This document shows positions 1 through 6,995 of a stretch of 10,041 nucleotides of DNA, one piece after another. Both the position numbers and the translations under genes were made by a program. The notes under the pieces were generated by a model. The model ran no database searches and was not told where the DNA came from. It was given only the letters and a program-made list of their open reading frames with translations. The stretch covers positions 1 through 10,041 of the forward strand of contig JAMCZD010000251.1 in the NCBI GenBank assembly GCA_023473405.1, read 5' to 3'. This DNA is from Candidatus Omnitrophota bacterium. Lineage in GTDB: Bacteria; Verrucomicrobiota; Verrucomicrobiia; Limisphaerales; UBA1319. How positions within the stretch are numbered: the first letter of the stretch is position 1; every line of letters begins with the position of its first letter.

Positions 1-1
1 A

Positions 2-658
2 AAGCCATGGGCATGGCGCGGGGAGTTCTTTGGGGCCTACGCCAATGCGGACGCGGCGCTGGTTGCGAAAGGTTTTTACCTGGTTTACCTGGGGGTCCCG
101 GACTTATTCGGGAGCCCGATAGCAGTGAAGGATTGGAATGAATTCTACCGCGAACTCACCGGCAAGTACGGATTGGCGAGAAAGGCGGCACTTATCGGTC
201 TGAGCCGCGGAGGACTGTATTGTTACAATTGGGCAATTGCGAATCCCGACAAGGTCGCCTGCATCTACGCCGACGCCCCGGTGTGCGATTTCAAAAGCTG
301 GCCCGGCGGCAAACTGAAAGGCCTCGGCAAAGGCGATGGCAGCGCCGCCGAGTGGGCGAAGATGCTCGAGGCTTACGGTTTCGCGTCCGATGCCGAGGCG
401 ATTGCGTATCGGGGCAGCCCGGTGGACAACCTCGAGCCGCTGGCCAAGGCGAGGGTTCCGTTGCTGCATGTTTATGGCGAGGCCGATACAACCGTGCCAT
501 GGGAAGAAAACACCGGCGTGGTGGCGGAGCGATACCGCCGTCTGGGCGGCCGGATCACGCTGATTGCGAAGCCCGGTATTGGCCATCACCCGCATGGCCT
601 GACCGATCCGGCGCCGATTGTTGAATTCATCCTGAAAAACACGGCGCCGGGCCAATGA
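2..658 (+). CDS. Alpha/beta hydrolase, 5'-truncated by window edge
   Basis: The reading frame is open from base 2, so the gene begins left of the window; the first GTG at 125 is internal and not the start. The 218 visible residues form the core of an alpha/beta hydrolase. The nucleophile elbow is G-L-S-R-G-G with Ser68 of the visible part. A candidate acid is Asp162 in GEADTTVPW, and the candidate catalytic His is 195 or 196 in PGIGHHPHG. The order Ser-Asp-His and the spacing fit the fold. Known family members are esterases, peptidases or acyl hydrolases; the substrate cannot be read here. Proteins of this style are frequent in Verrucomicrobiota and Planctomycetota carbohydrate loci, so a sugar-ester or acyl-ester substrate is possible (inference). 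The next gene is convergent, with only 17 bp between the stop codons and no clear terminator hairpin. A signal peptide, if any, lies outside the window. Confidence 0.88.
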   Translation, partial: KPWAWRGEFFGAYANADAALVAKGFYLVYLGVPDLFGSPIAVKDWNEFYRELTGKYGLARKAALIGLSRGGLYCYNWAIANPDKVACIYADAPVCDFKSWPGGKLKGLGKGDGSAAEWAKMLEAYGFASDAEAIAYRGSPVDNLEPLAKARVPLLHVYGEADTTVPWEENTGVVAERYRRLGGRITLIAKPGIGHHPHGLTDPAPIVEFILKNTAPGQ

Positions 659-675
659 AACACCCATTCCAGCCA

Positions 676-3639
676 CTATCCCCCGAACTTCGTTCCGTTC
701 ACCACCACTTTTAGTCCCCGCAAGGTATCGTTGGATTTGAACTCGGCCTTCACGCCGCCCGGCACTTGATAAGTCACTTCGAGCGTGTCACCGGTGCGGG
801 TCCACGAGACCTCGATTGGCCCGCGCGCCGACTCAACGCGTCCGTGAGCCCATTGAAGGCCGTTCAAATGCGGGCTGATCTGGCAACTCGCTCCGCCTGC
901 GGTGGTCTCTTTCACCCCGAGGATGATGCGGGGCAAGTAGAGGGTTGGCGCCGAGGACCAGCCGTGACAATGACTGCGGGTGGGGAACCCGCCTGAACCG
1001 GTGGTGCCGCTGGGGAAGCTTTCCCACACCGTCGAGGCGCCGCTTTCGAGCATCGGCAGGTAGTTCTTGTAGATGGACTGGATGATCTGATCGTCCATGC
1101 CGAGTTTTTCGTAGGTTTCGTAAAGGTAAAGCATGGCAAAGGGCGAGCCGATCTTGATCATGTTGGGAGGCGGCTGGGTTAGGTTCCGTTTGGCGGCGTC
1201 CAAGTCGGCCGGCGGAATAATATTGTAGAGAATGGACAGGAAACTGGTGTGCTGGCAGGTAGAGGGACTGATGGAACCGTCGTCACGGATGGCATCCGGG
1301 TAAGCTCCCTTTGCGGGGTCCCAGAGCTGATTAATGCCTTTAATCAACCTGGCGCGCAGTTGCTCGAGCCAGGCGGTGTAGGTCGAGTCATCGAGCACGC
1401 CGGCCTCTTCGAGGGCGGCATTGATGGCGCCAACCATGAACATGCTGTTATGGAGCACCGTTTTCTGACTCTGGTCAGCCCCGGTCCAGTCGAACATGTT
1501 CCAAAACGGACCGCTGAACAGGTCGCGATCGTTCACGAACTTTTCGGCGCCTTTAAGGTTGCGAATGACATCGGGGTAAATCTGGCGCAGGAAGGTTTTG
1601 TCGCCGGTTTCCCAATAATAATCCCAGGTCGAGATGCCCCAGAGAAAGCTCCATGCGGGCAGCAGGCAGTCCCAGCTCGAAGGGACCTGGCACCCGACGA
1701 TGGGGTAGCGTTCAAGTGATTGATCGGCCAGCAAAATGCAGCGGCGTGCGATGTCCGTGGCTCCGAACACTCCATACGCAAGGAGCGATTCGTTGCGCGC
1801 GTCACCGACCCAGAGCGTTTGTTCATATAGCGGACAATCCACAAAGGTGTCCTCCATGCACAGTTTCAAAGTCCGCGTCGAGATATCCCAAACCTCGTTC
1901 AACCGCGCATCGCTGCAAGCGAAGCTGCCGAGGTAATTCACCGGATAAGTGGACTCGACCAGGCTCAGGTTGCAGAGCTGGACGGGCGATTTCTGATTTC
2001 GGAGCGTGACAAAGATGTAACGACCGGACCGGCTTTTGAGCGATATGAAGTGGTTTAGGCCCTGCTTGGTTATGTAGCGCAGCCCGTTCCGGTTGCCCAA
2101 GGTGTGCTGGATGCGACCATCCGGCGCGATATATTCGACACCATCAATGTCCACGCACACACCGGCGTCGGCGATCAGCTCGAACTGGTAATAGCCGCAG
2201 TCCTGTTCGCCGAGGTCATAAAGCAGCTCGACGTCGCCGTCCTTGGTGGGCTGGATAATGGTGGCGTCGGCATTGTTATAAATGAGACCCCCAGGATTCT
2301 GGACCAGGGCGCCGGCGTCTCCGACCACTTGCCGGTTCTGGAATTGCCAGGTCGTGTCGATCACGAACATGGCATTGGAGGGCATGACTTCGGCTCGTGT
2401 GCCCAACTGGGTTCGGAAGGAGTCCAGGTCTTTGACGCTGCCTAGCAATTGCTCGGTCAATTGGCCGTAGCGGTCGATCATCGAGGTAATGCGTTTGTCT
2501 TCACCTCGAAAGTTCATCCAGCGCATGTCGTTCGTGGCAAAGGCGAATTCAGGGAAGCGGAGGAAGATCCACGGGTTTTCGTAACCGGCCTTGACCGGAT
2601 TTTCCAGCGTGAATCCCTCGGTAGTCAGGAGCCGCAGGCTTTTTTCCTTTTGATGTCCGCACACGTCGTGCACGAACGCAACCAGGATGTGCCGGCCCGG
2701 TTTGAGGGAGAACAGGTTTTGCTGGTTGCGCCGGCCGTCCACGGCCAATTTCATATCGCCGTTTGCGAGCCGAACGGTGCACTCCTGTTTGGCGTCAATC
2801 ACGGTCGCCATGCCGCAGGCGCAACTGGCGTTTTGGTTGGCCTCGATTACGCCCGGATTCACCAGGCGCGCCGCGGGCAGGCAGAAATCCCTGCCTTCGG
2901 CCTTCACCAGGCTGGCGCCGAGAAATCGCCGGAACGCGACCGGTTGTTTGGTCAGCAACGGCACGTCTCGGGGATGAAGGTCTTTCCACGGGCCATCGAA
3001 TGCGCCGCAGATTTCGGCCGCCTTACCGAACGTCAACTGGTTCGCCAACCGCGCGTCGAAGAGCTCGCACGGTTCCATCTGGATGCTTACCTTTGGCGTG
3101 TTAGAGACCCAGGCCTTGGCGAGGGCGGTTTCCCACGAGCGATCGGTAATAAGCGTATGACGGTGGCCGTCTTGACCCACCCAATCGAGCTGAGCCAGCA
3201 AGCCCGGCTCCTGGGGCACGTGATGGAAATCGCCGGTGCCGTAATAACGGGCGATGATCCGCACCTCATTCGGTCCGTTCACCAGGAAATGCGTGACGTC
3301 AATGACATCGTATTGGTAGTGGTCCGGCCAGGCGCGGCATGGGCCGTCGTTGACCCAGCGTTCGTTTATCATCAGCCGATAAAAGCTGTCCGCGGTGATC
3401 CGGAGGATTGCATGCTTGGGAAGCCGCATCTGCAACCGCTTCCGCGCCACAATGGTCTGGTTGTATGGATCGGGTGTGTTGTCGCGGCACCAAATCCATT
3501 TCGCCTTGAGGGGGGTTCCGGCGGCAGCCTCGAGTTCAGCCGCCGTGGCTGCCGAGAGCCGAGGCGCAATTAAACCGATGAGAAAGCCAAGTAACAGTGT
3601 CAACTGCCATCGAAACGAACGAGGAACTACCATATTCAT
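676..3639 (-). CDS. Secreted alpha-L-rhamnosidase-like glycoside hydrolase (GH78 type)
   Basis: The 987-residue protein opens with a basic n-region (Arg7, Arg10), a hydrophobic stretch at about 12-28 and a plausible signal peptidase site after ATA at 33, so export is expected. Residues about 45-190 look like the N-terminal beta domain of bacterial rhamnosidases (KWIW at 47-50, then a segment around NDGPCRAWPDHYQYD at 97-111). The (alpha/alpha)6 catalytic barrel spans about 570-910. The acidic motif is DCPLYEQTLWVGD at 601-613, giving Asp601, Glu606 and Asp613; the fourth acid is Glu873 in TVWESF. This spacing agrees with the essential acids I recall for Bacillus RhaB (Asp567, Glu572, Asp579, Glu841). 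A second family signature is SHCHGWSSAPTLYLP at 889-903. A C-terminal beta domain follows. The expected reaction is hydrolysis of terminal alpha-L-rhamnose from glycans or glycosides; a different sugar specificity is possible because GH78-like proteins are diverse. Met3 is an alternative start; neither Met has a clear Shine-Dalgarno site. It appears to be transcribed alone. Confidence 0.88.
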   Translation of the reverse strand: MNMVVPRSFRWQLTLLLGFLIGLIAPRLSAATAAELEAAAGTPLKAKWIWCRDNTPDPYNQTIVARKRLQMRLPKHAILRITADSFYRLMINERWVNDGPCRAWPDHYQYDVIDVTHFLVNGPNEVRIIARYYGTGDFHHVPQEPGLLAQLDWVGQDGHRHTLITDRSWETALAKAWVSNTPKVSIQMEPCELFDARLANQLTFGKAAEICGAFDGPWKDLHPRDVPLLTKQPVAFRRFLGASLVKAEGRDFCLPAARLVNPGVIEANQNASCACGMATVIDAKQECTVRLANGDMKLAVDGRRNQQNLFSLKPGRHILVAFVHDVCGHQKEKSLRLLTTEGFTLENPVKAGYENPWIFLRFPEFAFATNDMRWMNFRGEDKRITSMIDRYGQLTEQLLGSVKDLDSFRTQLGTRAEVMPSNAMFVIDTTWQFQNRQVVGDAGALVQNPGGLIYNNADATIIQPTKDGDVELLYDLGEQDCGYYQFELIADAGVCVDIDGVEYIAPDGRIQHTLGNRNGLRYITKQGLNHFISLKSRSGRYIFVTLRNQKSPVQLCNLSLVESTYPVNYLGSFACSDARLNEVWDISTRTLKLCMEDTFVDCPLYEQTLWVGDARNESLLAYGVFGATDIARRCILLADQSLERYPIVGCQVPSSWDCLLPAWSFLWGISTWDYYWETGDKTFLRQIYPDVIRNLKGAEKFVNDRDLFSGPFWNMFDWTGADQSQKTVLHNSMFMVGAINAALEEAGVLDDSTYTAWLEQLRARLIKGINQLWDPAKGAYPDAIRDDGSISPSTCQHTSFLSILYNIIPPADLDAAKRNLTQPPPNMIKIGSPFAMLYLYETYEKLGMDDQIIQSIYKNYLPMLESGASTVWESFPSGTTGSGGFPTRSHCHGWSSAPTLYLPRIILGVKETTAGGASCQISPHLNGLQWAHGRVESARGPIEVSWTRTGDTLEVTYQVPGGVKAEFKSNDTLRGLKVVVNGTKFGG

Positions 3640-3669
3640 GAAAATCGAGTCTGCCGGTGCCGCCTCGGA

Positions 3670-3806
3670 ATTGCAAGTCCCTCAACCTCGAATGCAAGGC
3701 TGAACGCCGGCAGCTTGCAGGGACTTCGTCTCTCACTTTGTCATCCATCTTGCCGCTGAAACTTCCTAACTGAACGCCGGTCGGGGGGGGGCCGCCCTGC
3801 AGGGAC
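3670..3806. repeat. Intergenic repeat cluster between rmuC and the GH78 gene
   Basis: On the plus strand CTGAACGCCGG occurs at 3700-3710 and again at 3770-3780, and each copy is followed by TGCAGGGAC (3716-3724 and 3798-3806), so a bipartite unit is present twice with spacers of 5 and 17 bases. AAGTCCCT at 3675-3682 is an exact inverted copy of AGGGACTT at 3719-3726. The spacer of the second unit contains nine consecutive G (3783-3791), and CCCTGCAGGG at 3795-3804 is a perfect palindrome. The arrangement looks like remains of a dispersed extragenic repeat rather than a gene. A short open frame on the minus strand crossing it (start near 3748, running into the GH78 gene out of frame) has no recognisable product. 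Confidence 0.55.
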
Positions 3807-3809
3807 GGG

Positions 3810-5318
3810 TTATTGGTCGTTTAAGGGGGATTCCGTTTCGCCATCCGCCGAAGGGGCATCACCGAGCAGGGCGGTTGCCTCGGCGGCGGGGAGCGCCTCC
3901 ACCTTTTTCAATTTCCTCTCCAATTGCCGGCTGCGATGCGCCGCCTCTTCGATGGTATTTCCAGTTTCGTCAAGTTTTTTCTTTACTTTATCCAGGATGT
4001 CGCCGAACTTGCCGAATTCGGTCTTCACCGCGCCGAGCACTTTCCAGACTTCACTCGACCGTTTCTGGATGGCGAGGGTGCGGAAGCCCATTTGGAGGCT
4101 ATTGAGGAGGGCGGCGAGGGTCGTGGGACCAACAATTACCACCCGTTGCTCCCGCTGCACCGAGTCCACGAGACCAGGCCGGCGCAACACCTCGGCGAAC
4201 AGGCCCTCCGTCGGCAGGTAAAGCAAACCGAAGTCGGTGGTATGAGGTGGCTCGATGTATTTATCGCGAATGTCCCGAGCCTGGGAACGCACGCGGATTT
4301 CGAGGTCCTTGGAGGCCTGCTCGACCGCGGCGGCGTCGCCGCGTTCGGAGGCTTCCACGAGGCGCTCGTAGTCCTCCTTCGGGAACTTCGCGTCAATGGG
4401 CAGCCAAACGACTTTCCCATCCGGTTCGTCCCGTCCGGGAAGTTTTATGGCGAACTCGACGGACTCGCGTCCGGACGGTTTGGTGAGCACATTGAGGGCG
4501 TATTGGTCTGGGGTAAGGATTTGTTCGAGGAGGTTGCCGAGCTGCATTTCGCCCCAAGTGCCGCGGGTTTTTACATTTGTGAGAACGCGCTTGAGATCGC
4601 CGACGCCGTTGGCGAGAGTCCGCATCTCGCCCAGGCCCTTGTGGACCTGTTCCAACCGCTCGCTGACGAGCTTGAAGGACTCGCCGAGGCGCTTGTCGAG
4701 AGTCCCCTGGAGCTTCTCGTCCACGGTGCGGCGCATTTCTTCGAGTTTGTTTGCATTATCGGTTTGCAGTTCCTTGAGTTTGCCGTCGACAGTCGTCCGG
4801 AGCTCGTCGGATTTCTTTTCGTTACTTTCGGTCAGCCGGGTAAGCAGAGCGGCAAAGGAATCAAGCTGCTGCTGAAGCTGGCGAGCGTTATCGGAGAGTC
4901 TCTTGTCTTGCGAATCCTTGGCCAGGTTCAAGCCGTTGGTAAGTTCCAACCGAAGCTGCGCCGCGCCCGCGTCGTTCGCCTGCTTGAGCACATTCAACCG
5001 GTTGGCGAAATCTTCGAGCCGTTGCTGCTGCGCGGCGGAGATGCGGTCCACGCTTTGCACGAGCGAGTCCGTCGAGTTTTTGAGGGCACCCTGCACTTCC
5101 TCGCGCAACCCGCGTGCGTGATCGGCCGACTCCTGACGATTGCGGGCGACCTCGTCTTTCACGGTGCGTTCGGTGCGCTCCTGCAATTTCTCCCACGTTT
5201 CGAGCCGGGCGAGCACAGGTGAAAGGTCGGTCGCGGTGGAACGACGAAGCAACACCACCAACATCACCAGGCCGGTTACCCCCAGGAGAATTCCAACAAT
5301 GAGCAGGGTCTCAATCAT
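3810..5318 (-). CDS. rmuC: DNA recombination protein RmuC
   Basis: The protein is 502 residues when started at the ATG at 5316-5318, close to the usual RmuC length of about 450-520. This start places a single membrane anchor at residues 3-24, as in other RmuC proteins. A long coiled coil follows at about 35-240 with heptad-like charged repeats and many Gln and Glu. The conserved RmuC domain covers about 240-460, including RGTWGEMQLGNLLEQIL (252-268), LPIDAKFPKEDYERL (306-320) and TDFGLLYLPTEGLFAEV (361-377). The tail is acidic and low complexity. RmuC limits recombination at inverted repeats and short palindromes in E. coli; its domain resembles a PD-(D/E)XK-type nuclease fold, though nuclease activity is not settled. 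The frame stays open for 57 further codons upstream to 5489, but that part is Arg/Ala/Cys-rich, would bury the membrane anchor and is probably not translated. No obvious Shine-Dalgarno site precedes the chosen start. Its neighbours give no functional link. Confidence 0.95.
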   Translation of the reverse strand: MIETLLIVGILLGVTGLVMLVVLLRRSTATDLSPVLARLETWEKLQERTERTVKDEVARNRQESADHARGLREEVQGALKNSTDSLVQSVDRISAAQQQRLEDFANRLNVLKQANDAGAAQLRLELTNGLNLAKDSQDKRLSDNARQLQQQLDSFAALLTRLTESNEKKSDELRTTVDGKLKELQTDNANKLEEMRRTVDEKLQGTLDKRLGESFKLVSERLEQVHKGLGEMRTLANGVGDLKRVLTNVKTRGTWGEMQLGNLLEQILTPDQYALNVLTKPSGRESVEFAIKLPGRDEPDGKVVWLPIDAKFPKEDYERLVEASERGDAAAVEQASKDLEIRVRSQARDIRDKYIEPPHTTDFGLLYLPTEGLFAEVLRRPGLVDSVQREQRVVIVGPTTLAALLNSLQMGFRTLAIQKRSSEVWKVLGAVKTEFGKFGDILDKVKKKLDETGNTIEEAAHRSRQLERKLKKVEALPAAEATALLGDAPSADGETESPLNDQ

Positions 5319-5600
5319 AGCATCACAGCAACCGTCATCGGCGCAGGATAGGCGGCGCACCTGGCCACACGCTGCAGACAGCCGGAAAAACCGTCCCGGT
5401 GAAGCTCTTTCGAACGAAACCCGGTTCGCGCGGATGCGGAGGTCCGCGCTTTGATCATGAGCACCCGCGTTACCCGCCGCGACGACCAATGCGCCTTATC
5501 GCTCTTCGCTTCTGTTTTTGACCATGCGCCGGGCGCCCGCTGAGGACAAGCTTTTTATCGGCCGGCGCTTCAGGCCAAGGGGGCTCGGGACTCACCGGAG
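5319..5600. other. 282-bp spacer between the NifX/ATPase operon and rmuC
   Basis: No convincing gene is seen. The spacer should hold the rmuC promoter and the end of the upstream operon, but I see no clear -35/-10 pair and no hairpin followed by a T-run on the minus strand. Structures present are a 7-bp inverted repeat GCGCGGA/TCCGCGC at 5428-5434 and 5443-5449 with an 8-base loop, a 10-bp palindrome CGGGCGCCCG at 5530-5539, and a 5-bp hairpin GACTC-ACCG-GAGTC at 5589-5602 that spans the stop codon of the upstream gene. Confidence 0.5.
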
Positions 5601-5993
5601 TCAATGGCACCCGTGCTCATGCTGGTTGCAGGCCTGCGCGGTGGAAGTCAAGGCGCCATCGAGGTAGTCCGCAACGCATTCCTCGGCGGCTCCGCCCGGC
5701 CTGCCACTCCTCACCGTGATCCCGTTTTGGGCAAATAGATTCAATGCCCTCTGGCCCATGCCGCCGGCGATGATAAGTTGAACGCCTTGCTGTTGGAGCC
5801 AGCGCGGCAGGAGTCCCGGCTCATGCGGTGGAGGCGTGACCAGCACAGTGTTCAAGATGGTCTTGGTGTCTGGGTTTGCCTCGACGAGGGCAAATTGATC
5901 ACAGTGTCCGAAATGCTCCGAAAGAAGTCCACCGCTCAATGGGATGGCTATTTTCAAGGTATGATTTGGTTTCAGGATTTCCAGGTTATTCAT
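5601..5993 (-). CDS. NifB/NifX-family metal-cluster-binding protein (protein B, last gene of operon)
   Basis: This is a 130-residue single-domain protein of the dinitrogenase iron-molybdenum cofactor biosynthesis family (NifX/NifB C-terminal, MTH1175-like). The domain begins at residue 13 with KIAIPLSGGLLSEHFGHCD; His27, His30 and Cys31 in this motif are candidate cluster ligands. The second conserved block is PPPHEPGLLPRWLQ at 54-67, followed by GGMGQRALNLF at 77-87. The extreme C-terminus adds Cys122, His125, His127, Cys129 and His130, a compact potential metal site. Family members hold Fe-Mo, Mo-Cu-S or related clusters; the cluster here is unknown. The gene starts 12 bases after the preceding ATPase stop codon, so it belongs to the same transcript. 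No good Shine-Dalgarno site is seen, and its start region carries a small duplication (see findings). A cytoplasmic location is expected. Confidence 0.88.
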   Translation of the reverse strand: MNNLEILKPNHTLKIAIPLSGGLLSEHFGHCDQFALVEANPDTKTILNTVLVTPPPHEPGLLPRWLQQQGVQLIIAGGMGQRALNLFAQNGITVRSGRPGGAAEECVADYLDGALTSTAQACNQHEHGCH

Positions 5994-6005
5994 AGGTTAT
6001 GTTAT

Positions 6006-6980
6006 TCATTTATTGATAGGAGAAAGAGTGGCTTGGGTGGTCGCGGGAGGCAATGGACCGCTTGCCGCCGATGAAGCAGGACGGGCGTTCAACGCCGAGA
6101 GACGTGATTGAAGGGCCTCCCATAAACGCCTCAGATCCTCGGAAACCCCGGCTGCCGGATCGTATTCGACCACCGGTTTACCGTGGAACAGCGCCTCGAT
6201 GGCTGTCGGATCGTAACGGATGCGCCCCACAACCGGCGACCGCCACGCCTGCGCCTGGATCTCGAGCTGGCGGGTGATGAATTCATTCAAGTCCCATTTA
6301 TTGATGCACACCATGGTCTCGATGCCGAAATGCCCGCAAAGATAAAACACCCGCGCCAAATCATTCAGACTGCTCCGCGTTGGTTCGGCCACAATCAGCG
6401 CCAGGTCGGCCCCGGCCAGCGACGCGATCACCGGGCAGCCGATTCCCGGCGAGCCGTCGCAGATTATCAACCGCCCGTCCGCCGCCAATTCCCTCGCCTT
6501 CGATCGCAATTGCCCGACCAGTTTTCCCGTATTACCCGACGCGGGACTGAGCCGGGCGTGAACCATCGGCCCGGATCGGGTATCGGAGATGAACCATTGG
6601 CCGTATTCGGCCGGCACCAAATCAACGGCGCGGGAGGGGCAGAACCGGACGCAGACACCGCAGCCTTCGCAAGCAAGAGGATCAACTCGACATGTTTTCG
6701 CGGCGAAATCATTCCCGGGGCCATCGAAGCAAACGGCGTCGAACCGGCACAACTCCTTGCATTTGCCGCAGGCCACACAACGGTCGGACCTGATCCGCGC
6801 CTCTTGTCCGCCGATAAACGAATACCGCCGCCGAATTCGAGCCTCGATTACCAGGTGCAAATTCGACGCATCCACGTCGCAGTCCGCCAGCACCACTGGA
6901 CGCGCCAGCACCGCCAATGAAGCGGTTACCGATGTCTTGCCCGTGCCCCCTTTCCCGCTTATGATAACAAGTTCCGGCAT
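6006..6980 (-). CDS. MinD/Mrp-type P-loop ATPase with inserted 2x[4Fe-4S] domain (second of pair)
   Basis: The 324-residue protein starts with a deviant Walker A GKGGTGKT at 9-16, with the signature Lys10 and Lys15 of the MinD/ParA/NifH class. DCDVDASN at 33-40 is the switch I region and DGSPGIGCP at 175-183 the switch II/Walker B region. Inserted between them is a bacterial ferredoxin-type domain: Cys68, 71, 74, 78 and Cys104, 107, 110, 114, two CxxCxxCxxxC motifs of the kind that bind 4Fe-4S clusters. Such ATPases form dimers that sandwich nucleotide. Similar paired proteins belong to the orange protein complex of Desulfovibrio. The likely role is ATP-driven assembly of, or electron delivery to, a metal cluster on the NifX-like partners (inference). 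The last 25 residues are Ala/Pro/Ser-rich and probably disordered. The gene follows its paralogue by 15 bases in one operon. The ATG at 6978-6980 places the P-loop at the usual N-terminal position. Confidence 0.93.
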   Translation of the reverse strand: MPELVIISGKGGTGKTSVTASLAVLARPVVLADCDVDASNLHLVIEARIRRRYSFIGGQEARIRSDRCVACGKCKELCRFDAVCFDGPGNDFAAKTCRVDPLACEGCGVCVRFCPSRAVDLVPAEYGQWFISDTRSGPMVHARLSPASGNTGKLVGQLRSKARELAADGRLIICDGSPGIGCPVIASLAGADLALIVAEPTRSSLNDLARVFYLCGHFGIETMVCINKWDLNEFITRQLEIQAQAWRSPVVGRIRYDPTAIEALFHGKPVVEYDPAAGVSEDLRRLWEALQSRLSALNARPASSAASGPLPPATTQATLSPINK

Positions 6981-6995
6981 GGTCGTATGAATTCT

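Noticed and set aside
659..675. Shared terminator between the convergent hydrolase and GH78 genes
   Set aside because: The 17-bp gap contains no stem-loop with a T-run; only a 4-bp GAAC/GTTC hairpin lies nearby, inside the GH78 end.
2449..3573. 374-codon open frame on the plus strand, opposite the GH78 gene
   Set aside because: It is an antisense frame kept open by GC-rich codon bias; it has no recognisable domain and lies wholly within a well-supported glycosidase gene.
3536..3748. 70-codon minus-strand frame crossing the repeat spacer and the GH78 start
   Set aside because: It overlaps the GH78 signal-peptide region out of frame and runs through the repeat; no domain or ribosome binding site supports it.
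3924..5222. 432-codon open frame on the plus strand, opposite rmuC
   Set aside because: Its repetitive Leu/Glu/Val-rich product mirrors the coiled-coil codons of rmuC on the other strand; rmuC is clearly the real gene.
5428..5449. Inverted repeat as a rho-independent terminator of the minus-strand operon
   Set aside because: On the minus strand the stem is not followed by a T-run, and it lies about 150 bases beyond the last stop codon; kept only as an unexplained inverted repeat.
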